From a virus: DNA of 64,000 nucleotides. The stretch is from positions 129,845 through 193,844 of IMG/VR virus record IMGVR_UViG_3300028666_000023, one strand, 5' to 3'. Below, in pieces: positions 16,901 through 22,723 of the stretch. The notes under the pieces are model-generated. The model ran no database searches, was not told the DNA's origin, and was given only the letters and a program-made list of their open reading frames with translations. Within the stretch, counting starts at the first letter, position 1, and every line of letters starts with the position of its first letter. The position numbers were made by a program, and so were the translations under genes.

Positions 16901-17532
16901 GTGCCGACCATGTCCTTGAAGCGGCGGGTGAACTCCTGGACGTCGCGCACCCCCTGGGCGAGGCCCATCGTCGACATCTTGCCAGCGAGCTGCGTGAGCT
17001 CGCCCATGGAGGTGATCTCCCCTCCCGGACCGAACTGCTCGGTCATGCCGCGCATCATGCCGCCGATTTGGCTCATGTCACCGCGCCCGAAACCGCTCCC
17101 ACCGTGCTGGTTCCTGAACGAGTACGACCCCCGGAGGGTCTGATTCAGGTCCATTTGCTGCCCCATGCCCTGATACATCTGCTGGCCGGCGTAGTGGATG
17201 CCTGCTCCCGCTGCCATCAGAGGGAGAGCAACCGCTCCACCCGCTGCAACCGCGCCGCCGAGGCCTGCGCCCGCGCCGAAGGCACCCAAGCCAGCCCTCA
17301 AACCGAGGGACATGGGGTCCAAACCGAGCATGCCCATCGCGCCGGAGAGCATCGGAGCGCCCACCGAGCTCGCGCGGTTGGCCGCCCCGCTCATCATCGC
17401 GTCTGCGCCGGCCCCGTTCTGCCCGCCGTAAACACCCCCCTGCCCGATGGCAGACGAGTAGGCCATGCGATTCATCGATGCCTGAGTGAACGCGCCGTTC
17501 ATCTGCGCGATCTCGGCGGAGGACATCGGCAT
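13954..17532 (-). CDS. Tail tape measure protein
   Basis: At 1192 aa this protein has the usual tape measure make-up: glycine/alanine-rich hydrophobic N-terminal region (residues 40-110, GLGGAVAAGGAVALPLMAAG), then long helical segments (QEFTRRFKDMVGTLKTMAKD, YFQGLAQQRKMQGVSGIKQR) with high Gln, Met and Ala, and a charged helical C-terminus. It acts as a ruler for tail length and is often injected with DNA. At about 0.15 nm per residue it would set a tail near 180 nm. The ATG lies at the foot of a hairpin (17530-17548). Confidence 0.8.
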   Translation of the reverse strand: MPMSSAEIAQMNGAFTQASMNRMAYSSAIGQGGVYGGQNGAGADAMMSGAANRASSVGAPMLSGAMGMLGLDPMSLGLRAGLGAFGAGAGLGGAVAAGGAVALPLMAAGAGIHYAGQQMYQGMGQQMDLNQTLRGSYSFRNQHGGSGFGRGDMSQIGGMMRGMTEQFGPGGEITSMGELTQLAGKMSTMGLAQGVRDVQEFTRRFKDMVGTLKTMAKDLGTTLEGAMEFAAAAKQSGVFGMNHVGRFTNAVRSASVSGNLAMSEVTGAASIGSQISRSIGGLGSQGAMAGIRTIGQIGTAQQMGVLSEEDIYNATGLTGAEGRQAFASSQMQRAGSWLQSGRGRRALASMAGKNGTLDESAVQQILAGGMGIQETMGADRSHVTGAGAPVNRANFIRNEGRLRGAAMARFGAFLPAIQLNEWAASKGININEMDDRSMLFAQRQLGMGRDEMDAAVKMANNMPAIMREMQSSERQDNYFQGLAQQRKMQGVSGIKQRYEQAREIVNGKLQKVGQDVFNSGSEAIDSFMNDLFGTYVETFSKDLDDSMRQMQVGGAAGKHGAANLGLGGGGRSRFAGSGGGFGLGGRAQGLDFARQMRRGVSGDFGDNVMAGWNGRGGSLFSGGDVPGAVGRGLSWVVAGESGVSQMQRAGFDLRGMNSQQMQDKLQSIATARSAYETSGSFTMSAATRDKIRSAYVFGVGGSGDSRVVSIQAALEQSDPITAARLRAAHSPEEKAAIIGQVERAAGVGEGSGLLANYNAPGGLPGTAAPGGFSSVTEENRAWAKAMGVRDSRSRGEKVAAGMAGSYASSLTAGLLGPLGLLKFGGSKSAAEHARTAAVDLVGKLTGSYQTEQAAGDFYKGKEFRDMASGLLSADPAERANARDRVQQAALDVGEKGTNFQEYKRMLQGSDAMEILERTGGDTKKMTDLEKRQVEAGRPMLGLMAGNVDAQQKRDQEEARRRFRVQGAADVKRMVNSGVYDAVSHKLTGDGGKFSVMQRAAAIAEAEKSGDLERAQSLMQDQSNAIGLLSEKEALQYGGKLAGTAQGQDLLFTAGMAGRLKRERRGGLKGVLNQELGLGLSGKELAAMDENGLAAMAGVTDPKTIKNIQDAFKSGSNMKLAQAMKGLQEDEGVKKHKEEVSKAEAEARDPFGAEQVKLTHKANSMLELIAKHTGATSDEIKRLNEADPETKKK

Positions 17533-17550
17533 GGGGTGAAAACCTCACCC
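17530..17550 (-). promoter_or_regulatory. Hairpin over the tape measure ribosome binding site
   Basis: On the minus strand GGGGTGA and TCACCCC are separated by 5 nt, and the second arm runs into the ATG of the tape measure gene. The GAGG that would serve as Shine-Dalgarno is at the end of the first arm and in the loop, so folding would hide it. Confidence 0.5.
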
Positions 17551-17581
17551 CATACTAGAGGCCAAAAGTAGCCTCCGCAAA

Positions 17582-17621
17582 GGCAAATTTAGGGCCCTTG
17601 GAGGGATAAGGATCTTGGAGG
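17582..17621 (+). promoter_or_regulatory. Bipartite promoter-like motif, copy 1
   Basis: GGCAAATTT (17582-17590), 12 nt, GGGATAAGGA (17603-17612), then CTTGGAGG (17614-17621), 7 nt before the ATG at 17629. Six copies with the same arrangement precede the plus-strand genes of this region. I read it as -35/-10 elements fused to the ribosome binding site, giving a very short leader. Confidence 0.65.
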
Positions 17622-17628
17622 CATTACA

Positions 17629-17916
17629 ATGAACAACATGAACTCTTCTGAGGGTCCCAAGAGCGGCGTCTTCATGGCCGCGAAAGAGCTCTTCTCCCTG
17701 CCCATCCCGGACGAGGACTACGGCAAGGAGTTCCCCCTCGACGCGACCATCCCGTCGCGATGCAGCTGCTGCGACAAGAAGTACAACAACGACGAGTTCC
17801 TCGCGCTCCCGGTCCCCAAGGGCTCCGAAGGCGCGTGGTTCTACCCCGCCGCCGAGGTCGAGTTCGCGATCCGCGAATGCACCTGCGGCAACAGGCTCGC
17901 CCGCCGGGTGGTCTGA
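17629..17916 (+). CDS. Small Cys-rich protein, first plus-strand cassette
   Basis: The 95 aa product has CSCC near residue 45 and CTC near residue 83 (RCSCCDKKYNNDEF ... ECTCGNRLARR), so a zinc-binding fold is likely. It stands alone between promoter motif copy 1 and a perfect terminator. GGAGG is 7 nt from the ATG. No family is recognised. Confidence 0.75.
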   Translation: MNNMNSSEGPKSGVFMAAKELFSLPIPDEDYGKEFPLDATIPSRCSCCDKKYNNDEFLALPVPKGSEGAWFYPAAEVEFAIRECTCGNRLARRVV

Positions 17917-17922
17917 GGGAGA

Positions 17923-17949
17923 AGTAGGGGTGAAGGACCCCTACTTTTT
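17923..17949 (+). terminator. Intrinsic terminator
   Basis: AGTAGGGG / CCCCTACT, an 8 bp perfect stem with a 7 nt loop, followed by TTTTT. It ends the first plus-strand cassette. Confidence 0.92.
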
Positions 17950-17961
17950 AGCCTCCAAACA

Positions 17962-18001
17962 GGCAACTTTCCCATCCCAGTAGGGATAAGACCTTTGGAG
18001 G
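17962..18001 (+). promoter_or_regulatory. Bipartite promoter-like motif, copy 2
   Basis: GGCAACTTT (17962-17970), 12 nt, GGGATAAGA (17983-17991), CTTTGGAGG (17993-18001), then 8 nt to the ATG at 18010. Confidence 0.65.
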
Positions 18002-18009
18002 CAACCAAC

Positions 18010-18576
18010 ATGAACTTCAAATCAACAGCACTTGTACTCTTCGGCATTCTCATCGCCTGCGGAAGCAGCGCCGTCGGGGGTACCGACGACGCCAAAGCAG
18101 ACAACCAGTGCACCTGCACCGGCGAAAAGGGAGCTCAAGGAGCGCCTGGTCTCGACGGCGCACAAGGCCCGGCGGGTGCGCCCGGCGCGGCAGGACCCGA
18201 GGGACCCCAAGGTCCGCAGGGACTTCAAGGAGCCGAGGGCCCGCAAGGGGTTCAAGGACCCCAAGGCGCGCAGGGTGCGGCCGGGAAGGACGGCACCATC
18301 ACTTCGAAGACCGCGCTCTACGCCGTGCAGAGCAGCGTGACCGTCCCCGCCAACAGCGGTGCGACGGTGAAGGCTGCGTGCAGCGACGCCAACGACATCC
18401 TTCTCAGCGGCAGCTGCTGGGGAGGTGGTTCGCTGGGGCAGAACCCGGTGGCCCAGAGCTACCCGGAGAACGTCGCGACGACGTCGCTCACGGCCGACTG
18501 GTACTGCGACGGCGTCAACGCGAGCTCGTCGAGCTTCCAGCTCACCGCCACGGCTGTCTGCGTGTCGGTCCCCTGA
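18010..18576 (+). CDS. Collagen-like lipoprotein
   Basis: The 188 aa product starts with a lipoprotein signal (basic/polar MNFKST, hydrophobic [11 protein letters not shown], lipobox L-I-A-C at residues 14-17). After a short linker, about 19 Gly-X-Y triplets follow ([19 protein letters not shown] and on, roughly residues 40-97), forming a predicted collagen triple helix. A C-terminal 85-residue domain has three Cys and beta character ([20 protein letters not shown]). It should be anchored in the host membrane or outer membrane, not in the virion. It has its own promoter motif and terminator, as expected for an accessory gene acting on the host surface, for example in exclusion of other phages; that role is inference. 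The ATG at 17995 is out of register with the GGAGG and was not used. Confidence 0.85.
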   Translation: MNFKSTALVLFGILIACGSSAVGGTDDAKADNQCTCTGEKGAQGAPGLDGAQGPAGAPGAAGPEGPQGPQGLQGAEGPQGVQGPQGAQGAAGKDGTITSKTALYAVQSSVTVPANSGATVKAACSDANDILLSGSCWGGGSLGQNPVAQSYPENVATTSLTADWYCDGVNASSSSFQLTATAVCVSVP

Positions 18577-18583
18577 AGGGGAG

Positions 18584-18612
18584 ACAAGAAGGGGAGGAGC
18601 CCTTCTTGTTTT
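18584..18612 (+). terminator. Intrinsic terminator
   Basis: ACAAGAAGGG / CCCTTCTTGT, a 10 bp perfect stem with a GAGGAG loop, then a T run. It closes the collagen-like lipoprotein gene. Confidence 0.92.
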
Positions 18613-18619
18613 AGCTACC

Positions 18620-18660
18620 AGCAAATTCGCCTGTGTCTCCAGGGATAAGAGCTTTGGAGG
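18620..18660 (+). promoter_or_regulatory. Bipartite promoter-like motif, copy 3
   Basis: AGCAAATTC (18620-18628), 13 nt, GGGATAAGA (18642-18650), CTTTGGAGG (18652-18660), 7 nt to the ATG at 18668. Confidence 0.65.
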
Positions 18661-18667
18661 CTTCAAC

Positions 18668-18835
18668 ATGGAAAAGCAACGCCGAATGGACATCTTGCAA
18701 GTGATGAAGGAAGAAGAGTCGCGCGGAGGGATGCCGTATCATCAGACCAGGATGTGCCTGTCTGACGAGCTACCCGAGGGAGACTTCTTCGAGCTGCCAC
18801 GTCGGTGGGTCGACCCGCCGAAGGAGAAGAAGTGA
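18668..18835 (+). CDS. Unknown 55 aa protein
   Basis: Short, charged product (MEKQRRMDILQVMKEEESRG) with no recognised domain. The start is fixed by promoter motif copy 3, whose GGAGG is 7 nt upstream. Its TGA shares one base with the next ATG (TGATG), so the two genes are translationally coupled. Confidence 0.65.
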   Translation: MEKQRRMDILQVMKEEESRGGMPYHQTRMCLSDELPEGDFFELPRRWVDPPKEKK

Positions 18836-19083
18836 TGCGATTCAGGGACCAACTGAAGGATGACTTGATGCGACTGCCCGAGATCGAGAAGGCGATCAAG
18901 GAGTCGGCGCGTCACATCCTGCTGGTAAAGACGTTGGCCGATGCCGACCCCGCCGCGCCGAAGGGTGTGCGCGAGGGCCTCGAGGAGAACCTCGAAGAGC
19001 ACCGTCGGCAGCTCGCGGACATCCGTGAGATCCGCCGGCAGCTCCCCGAGAAGTACCTCGTAGGCAGCGGCGGCGACGCATGA
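18835..19083 (+). CDS. Unknown coiled-coil protein
   Basis: The 82 aa product is almost entirely a charged helix (LPEIEKAIKESARHILLVKT, then EENLEEHRRQLADIREIRRQ). It is the second gene of a two-gene cassette and is followed at once by a terminator. Function unknown. Confidence 0.65.
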   Translation: MRFRDQLKDDLMRLPEIEKAIKESARHILLVKTLADADPAAPKGVREGLEENLEEHRRQLADIREIRRQLPEKYLVGSGGDA

Positions 19084-19087
19084 AGTG

Positions 19088-19113
19088 GGGGTCCTCCGGG
19101 ACCCCTTCTTTTT
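19088..19113 (+). terminator. Intrinsic terminator
   Basis: GGGGTCC / GGACCCC with a 4 nt loop, followed by TTCTTTTT. It ends the two-gene cassette. Confidence 0.85.
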
Positions 19114-19124
19114 AGCCTCCCATC

Positions 19125-19169
19125 CCGTAATTCCAGGCCTCCCGGCAGGAATAAGAAGGATGAAGGAGG
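19125..19169 (+). promoter_or_regulatory. Promoter-like motif, copy 4 (divergent)
   Basis: CCGTAATTCC replaces the GCAA box; 14 nt on comes GGAATAAGA (19148-19156), then AAGGAGG (19163-19169), 6 nt before the ATG at 19176. It is the weakest match of the plus-strand set. Confidence 0.5.
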
Positions 19170-19175
19170 CTACGT

Positions 19176-19475
19176 ATGTCAGACATCATCAAAGGCGAGA
19201 CACTCGCCAAGGGTCAGGTTGTTCTCATCCCGGTTGAAGTTCCCATGGCGTCAGGCCGGGTACTCGCAGGGTTCGTGTTCATCGCATCGCTCGGCATCCT
19301 GGGCGCGGCGGTGGCATACAATGCCGGTCGCGAGGACGGGCAGAACGAAGAGCGTCGCATCTTCGAGCGCGAGCTGCAGGCGCGCATGAAAGCAGTCGAG
19401 GAGAAAGCCGACGCTCGGGTGGAAGAAATCCGCCGCGAGCGCGGCAGTCCTAGGCAGCACGAGGCGCGGACGTGA
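19176..19475 (+). CDS. Single-pass membrane protein with cytoplasmic or periplasmic coiled coil
   Basis: The 99 aa product has one hydrophobic segment (residues 30-48, AGFVFIASLGILGAAVAY) followed by a long charged helix (ERRIFERELQARMKAVEEKA). The layout recalls i-spanin or inner-membrane lysis accessory proteins but also many other phage membrane proteins. Its stop overlaps the following GTG. Confidence 0.65.
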   Translation: MSDIIKGETLAKGQVVLIPVEVPMASGRVLAGFVFIASLGILGAAVAYNAGREDGQNEERRIFERELQARMKAVEEKADARVEEIRRERGSPRQHEART

Positions 19476-19747
19476 TCTTCATGGTCCTCGCCGCCGGCGC
19501 CCTCGTGGGCGTGGTGACGAAGCTGGCGGCACCGGTGCGAAAGCTCCGGGCCGCCACGGACATGATGGCGGGGTTGAAACGAGGGGAGATGAAGCAGCCG
19601 ATGCGTCTCGAGCTGCTGCTGTCCCTCGAGCAGTTCGACCGCCTCATGGGCGATCGCGAGGTGGAGCTCGCGTTCATCGAGATGTCCGCTCTCAGACGGA
19701 CGGGCGCAGTACCGGTCTGCCACGAGTGTGGCGGAGCCTGCGTGTGA
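19472..19747 (+). CDS. Small membrane-associated protein
   Basis: Starts at a GTG overlapping the upstream TGA (GTGA). The 91 aa product has a short hydrophobic N-terminus (MVLAAGALVGVVTKLA) and a C-terminal C-x-x-C (VCHECGGAC). An internal ATG at 19481 is an alternative start. It forms a cassette with the previous gene. Function unknown. Confidence 0.55.
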   Translation: MIFMVLAAGALVGVVTKLAAPVRKLRAATDMMAGLKRGEMKQPMRLELLLSLEQFDRLMGDREVELAFIEMSALRRTGAVPVCHECGGACV

Positions 19748-19897
19748 AACACGCGCGGGATCGAGGAACAAGAAAGATGTGGGGGTTCTACGGAGGCAAC
19801 GTGGAAGGAAAAGAACCGTCTCTCAAGCATTCACTTTTCAACGAGCTGCGGGAGGTCGGTCTGTCGCTGGAAACACCGGAGGCAGACACCCCGAGGC

Positions 19898-19938
19898 AGC
19901 AAAAACGCCACGGAAACAGGGATAAGAACACTGGAAGG
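19898..19938 (+). promoter_or_regulatory. Bipartite promoter-like motif, copy 5
   Basis: AGCAAAAAC (19898-19906), 12 nt, GGGATAAGA (19919-19927), then CTGGAAGG (19931-19938). It lies 52 nt before the ATG at 19990, further than in the other copies. The 19748-19989 stretch otherwise holds no separate gene I can support. Confidence 0.6.
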
Positions 19939-19989
19939 AAAGTAGTTGTGCTTCCAACCAGGGAAAACAAACAGGAGGAATCAGTCATC

Positions 19990-20277
19990 ATGAACCAGCC
20001 CAGCACGAACGAGAACCAGCCGACGTCGACCTCGAGCATCGAGACGGCAGCGGCCAGGATCGGTGAGTCCCTGCAATCGGACATGACCCACGCGGTGCGC
20101 GAGATGCACACCCTGCGGCGTCGATTCGAAGAGCAGCACTCGCTGAAAGCGGAGTTGATCCGCGGTGGCGCCATGTTCGCCTTGATCACCGGTGCGGTGG
20201 TCGCGGGCGGCTTGGTCGTCAACAAAGTCATCACGCGCGGTCAGCCGGACTTCCCCGCCGGCAAACCGACGAAGTGA
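19990..20277 (+). CDS. C-terminal-anchored membrane protein
   Basis: The 95 aa product has a polar N-terminus, a helix (MTHAVREMHTLRRRFEEQHS) and one hydrophobic segment near residues 60-78 (GAMFALITGAVVAGGLVVNK). AGGAGG precedes the ATG by about 10 nt. In-frame GTG codons at 19948 and 19744 would lengthen it; the one at 19948 sits where the ribosome site of motif copy 5 would place a start, so the N-terminus is uncertain. Confidence 0.6.
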   Translation: MNQPSTNENQPTSTSSIETAAARIGESLQSDMTHAVREMHTLRRRFEEQHSLKAELIRGGAMFALITGAVVAGGLVVNKVITRGQPDFPAGKPTK

Positions 20278-20285
20278 CGGACAAG

Positions 20286-20316
20286 AAAGAGGCCGCTTCG
20301 CGGCGTGCCTCTTTCA
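20286..20316 (+). terminator. Intrinsic terminator with UUCG loop
   Basis: AAAGAGG ... CCTCTTT with an inner CCGC-TTCG-CGG stem-loop. A second, stronger terminator follows at 20396-20467, and no gene lies between the two. Confidence 0.75.
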
Positions 20317-20395
20317 CTACATCCGGAGGCTCATCCAGAAGAACTACGTGAGAGCCATGCCATCACGCCTCCAGGCCTCTGACTCTCACTTCGCG

Positions 20396-20467
20396 CGCGC
20401 CCAGCCCCCTCAGTTTTCCACCCGGCTCCTTCCCGTGGTCTTTCCTGAGGGGGTCGGGCGCGTTTTT
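20396..20467 (+). terminator. Long intrinsic terminator
   Basis: Arms CGCGCCC + CCCCCTCAG (20396-20413) pair with CTGAGGGGG + GGGCGCG (20445-20462), with one 2x2 mismatch, followed by TTTTT. The 31 nt loop contains a further CCAC/GTGG stem. It insulates the next gene from all upstream plus-strand reading. The whole 20278-20574 stretch holds these two terminators and no gene. Confidence 0.85.
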
Positions 20468-20574
20468 AGCTACCGGGCTGGGTCAGATGTTGTTGTCAAG
20501 ATCGTCATGTTCTTTTTACTTGCAGTACTGATCCCCCGACCGTACTTTTACCTCAAGAAGAAAGGAGCCCGCCC

Positions 20575-20859
20575 ATGTCTCTCGATCCCGTTCTGTTCGA
20601 CATCCCCCAGTTCGAGACTGCCAACGAGGCGGTCCTCTTCTGCTACGAGAAGATGCGCGAGTTCGACATGAAGTCGGAGATGAACCGCATCCGCGGCATG
20701 CTCCCCATCAACAAGCCGAGTCTCGCGCGCGCCGTTCTGCGCGAGCTGCTCTTGATGCGTCCGACCATCAAGCTGCGCGTCGTCGCCACGTACATGGACG
20801 TCGCGATCGGGGCGCTTCAACACGCTCTGTCGCAGCCGGTCTTCCTCGCCGCGAGCTGA
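20575..20859 (+). CDS. Unknown helical protein
   Basis: The 94 aa product is helical (MREFDMKSEMNRIRGMLPIN, LARAVLRELLLMRP) and ends hydrophobic. AGGAG is 6-7 nt before the ATG. Unlike the other plus-strand genes here it lacks the GGGATAAGA motif; a TTGTCA at about 20496 could be part of a host-type promoter, but the -10 is poor. No family is recognised. Confidence 0.65.
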   Translation: MSLDPVLFDIPQFETANEAVLFCYEKMREFDMKSEMNRIRGMLPINKPSLARAVLRELLLMRPTIKLRVVATYMDVAIGALQHALSQPVFLAAS

Positions 20860-20881
20860 AACAGCCGCGTGCCGTGTCAGT

Positions 20882-20920
20882 AGCAAACCGGACAGCCTCC
20901 AAGGGATAAGAGTCTTGGAG
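20882..20920 (+). promoter_or_regulatory. Bipartite promoter-like motif, copy 6
   Basis: AGCAAACCG (20882-20890), 12 nt, GGGATAAGA (20903-20911), then CTTGGAG (20914-20920). CTCCAAG and CTTGGAG form a 7 bp inverted repeat around the ATAAGA core in this copy. Confidence 0.65.
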
Positions 20921-20950
20921 AGGATTGATGCCTCTCCAGGAGGCTGCGAC

Positions 20951-21604
20951 ATGCATTGTTTCGAGCTTGGTCAGACAGTTCAGAAGGGACTGCTGCTTCA
21001 ACGCGATCCACACGCGTACATCACTACGCCCGAAGGGAGTTGCGCAACTCTCGTTCTGGCGAAGGACATCAGCGACCCTGCGGACCGCATCCCGAAGTAC
21101 ATCCAGTCCCCCCTACGTCTGAAGTTCGCCGAGATGGAGATCGGCAACGGCGTGATCGTCCTGAAGAGGGACTACCGTAGGCACCAGCGCCATCGGCACA
21201 AGGTGTCCGCGCTCGTGCGTGTGCATACGGCTGGAGGTGCGGGTGGGGTCGCGCGGCTCCTCGCGAGCTCATTCGACGAGATCGTGCTGGGCAGGAGTCC
21301 GAGGGAAGAAGTGGGCAGGAACTACCACAAGTTCCCGCCAGCGGGCGTCCACCCGTTCTGCGACAACGAGCATCTGAAGAAGGTGCGTGAAGGAGTGGAG
21401 ATTCTGGACGTGCTTATGCTTATGCAGCCTGGCGCAGGGTTCCGCATTCATCGAACTGGAGATTTGAAGGACCAGTTCGGGGAGAGCGAGAGCGCGCAGA
21501 TTGCAGTTCGATGGTCTGGGTACTCGATGACGGCGCGTGGTTACGACGACCGGATTCCTGTGCTCAATCCCTTGCCGGAGGCGCTGCCGGTGGCAGCAGA
21601 ATGA
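20951..21604 (+). CDS. Unknown 217 aa protein
   Basis: No family is recognised. The sequence is mixed alpha/beta (YIQSPLRLKFAEMEIGNGVI, KVSALVRVHTAGGAGGVARL). I place the start at the ATG at 20951 because GGAGG lies 7 nt upstream; the TTG at 20915 and the ATG at 20928 are alternatives nearer motif copy 6. The gene is closed by a terminator that also lies inside the opposing 21541-21975 gene; the two genes overlap tail to tail by 64 nt. Confidence 0.65.
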   Translation: MHCFELGQTVQKGLLLQRDPHAYITTPEGSCATLVLAKDISDPADRIPKYIQSPLRLKFAEMEIGNGVIVLKRDYRRHQRHRHKVSALVRVHTAGGAGGVARLLASSFDEIVLGRSPREEVGRNYHKFPPAGVHPFCDNEHLKKVREGVEILDVLMLMQPGAGFRIHRTGDLKDQFGESESAQIAVRWSGYSMTARGYDDRIPVLNPLPEALPVAAE

Positions 21605-21975
21605 TTTTGGGAAGCGGCCTTACTCGAGGAGGCCGCTTCCTTTTTCTTAGCCTCTCTCGGCTTGCGCTCGGGAGAGAGCCCGTCGATCTTCTTGCCGATC
21701 TGCTCGAGGAGCGCGCTGATGGTGCGCCTGCACGGCTCACAGAGGTCGACGAACTCCACCTTGCGCGGTACGGCGGGGATGTGGTTCCCAGTTCCGATCG
21801 AACCCTCCTCGAGGATGAGCGCAGTGAAGGCGGGAGTCGGTATCGTGCCGGTCCACGTCTGCGGTTGGAGGTTCGTCACTCCACCGGCGACGGAGAAGCT
21901 CGGCTCGAAGATGGGCTTCTCCTCCACGCGCTTGCAGCGATCGCAGTGCACCTTCCGAACGTCTTGAGTCGTCAT
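21541..21975 (-). CDS. Zinc-finger-like protein
   Basis: The 144 aa product has CDRC (residues 11-14) and CEPC (about 80-83), a likely split zinc site with a beta-rich segment between. The C-terminal 45 residues are low-complexity K/A/S sequence encoded over the terminator and the end of the opposing gene. It is the last gene of the leftward 37-21.5 kb operon. Confidence 0.65.
   Translation of the reverse strand: MTTQDVRKVHCDRCKRVEEKPIFEPSFSVAGGVTNLQPQTWTGTIPTPAFTALILEEGSIGTGNHIPAVPRKVEFVDLCEPCRRTISALLEQIGKKIDGLSPERKPREAKKKEAASSSKAASQNHSAATGSASGKGLSTGIRSS
21609..21645 (+). terminator. Intrinsic terminator, embedded in the opposing coding region
   Basis: GGAAGCGGCC / GGCCGCTTCC, a 10 bp perfect stem with an 11 nt loop and TTTTT. 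On the minus strand the same DNA encodes part of a K/E/A/S-rich tail of the 21541-21975 protein. Confidence 0.9.
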
Positions 21976-22151
21976 GTTCCTTCTCCTTCCACTCCTGGAA
22001 CCTTCGTTCTGTTCTTCTCGTGCATGAGGAAGTAACAGAAGGTCTTTACGATCGCGCGCTCCGGGCGCACGATGGGACCGTTGCCCCTCTGCTGGAACCA
22101 GGAGTCGAACTCTGCGATGAGTGAGTTGATCTTCTCTTCTTCTGTCGTCAT
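21972..22151 (-). CDS. Unknown 59 aa protein
   Basis: Begins MTTEEEKINSLIAEFDSWFQ. Its ATG (22151-22149) overlaps the ATG of the divergent acetyltransferase gene (22150-22152) in a CATG palindrome. Stop/start overlap with the next gene is ATGA. Function unknown. Confidence 0.6.
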   Translation of the reverse strand: MTTEEEKINSLIAEFDSWFQQRGNGPIVRPERAIVKTFCYFLMHEKNRTKVPGVEGEGT

Positions 22152-22557
22152 GGACTCCTCGATTCGAAAGGCCTCAGCGGCCGACCTCGAGCGCCTCGTG
22201 GAACTCGAGGGGATGTTGTTCGACAACGCCCTCAGCGAGCGCCGCTTCGAGCTCGAGATGTCGCTCGGCGCCTGCTACGTGATCGGCACACCCGTCGTCG
22301 CTTACGCGCTCGTGCGCCCCGACGGTCCCGCGCTCCTCGACCTGATGCGCCTCGGCGTTCTGCCGACGCGACAGGGAGAAGGACTGGGGAAGAGACTCCT
22401 GCAGCATGTCCTCGCGCTCGGGAAGTCGGTCGTGCTCACCGTGCTCAAAGAGAACGCGCGGGCGCGCGCTCTCTACAAGGCACACGGGTTCAAGACCGTG
22501 GGCGTGTTACCCTCGGGGGTCGCGCTGGTGCAGCTTTGTCCATCGGCGAACGGGTGA
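22150..22557 (+). CDS. GNAT-family N-acetyltransferase
   Basis: The 135 aa product has the GNAT order: N-terminal SSIRKASAADLERLVELEG, a central beta strand (VVAYALVRPDGPALLDLMRL), the acetyl-CoA loop LPTRQGEGLGKRLLQ (Q/R-x-x-G-x-G/A pattern), and a C-terminal ENARARALYKAHGFKTVG, the typical alpha4-beta7 motif. It transfers an acetyl group to an unknown amine. It is isolated on the plus strand, head-to-head with 21972-22151 and tail-to-tail with 22490-22723 (68 nt overlap), and has no clear Shine-Dalgarno, as would be expected of a recent insertion. Confidence 0.85.
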   Translation: MDSSIRKASAADLERLVELEGMLFDNALSERRFELEMSLGACYVIGTPVVAYALVRPDGPALLDLMRLGVLPTRQGEGLGKRLLQHVLALGKSVVLTVLKENARARALYKAHGFKTVGVLPSGVALVQLCPSANG

Positions 22558-22723
22558 ACTGCGCGCCGCAGCCCTGGCACTGGTGGACTTCTTTGCCGTT
22601 GGGAAGACGGACGGGGATCGCGAGGCGCTGACACTTCATGCAGCGGATGCGGGCGACACCGCCCTCCTGCTGCTTGGTGATGACGTTGCCCTTGGCGTCG
22701 CGCGTGCCGCGGATGATTTTCAT
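22490..22723 (-). CDS. Zinc-ribbon protein
   Basis: The 77 aa product has CMKC (about residues 28-31) and CQGC (about 49-52) in a rubredoxin-knuckle arrangement typical of zinc ribbons, with an Arg/Pro-rich tail that is encoded opposite the acetyltransferase gene. DNA, RNA or protein binding is possible. Confidence 0.7.
   Translation of the reverse strand: MKIIRGTRDAKGNVITKQQEGGVARIRCMKCQRLAIPVRLPNGKEVHQCQGCGAQFTRSPMDKAAPARPPRVTRPRS

Noticed and set aside
20317-20395. Small RNA or gene between the two tandem terminators
   Set aside because: No promoter motif, no good start, and only a reading frame that continues from shadow sequence.
21412-21427. Direct repeat TGCTTATGCTTATGC
   Set aside because: It lies in frame inside a coding region (Leu-Met-Leu-Met) and needs no other explanation.
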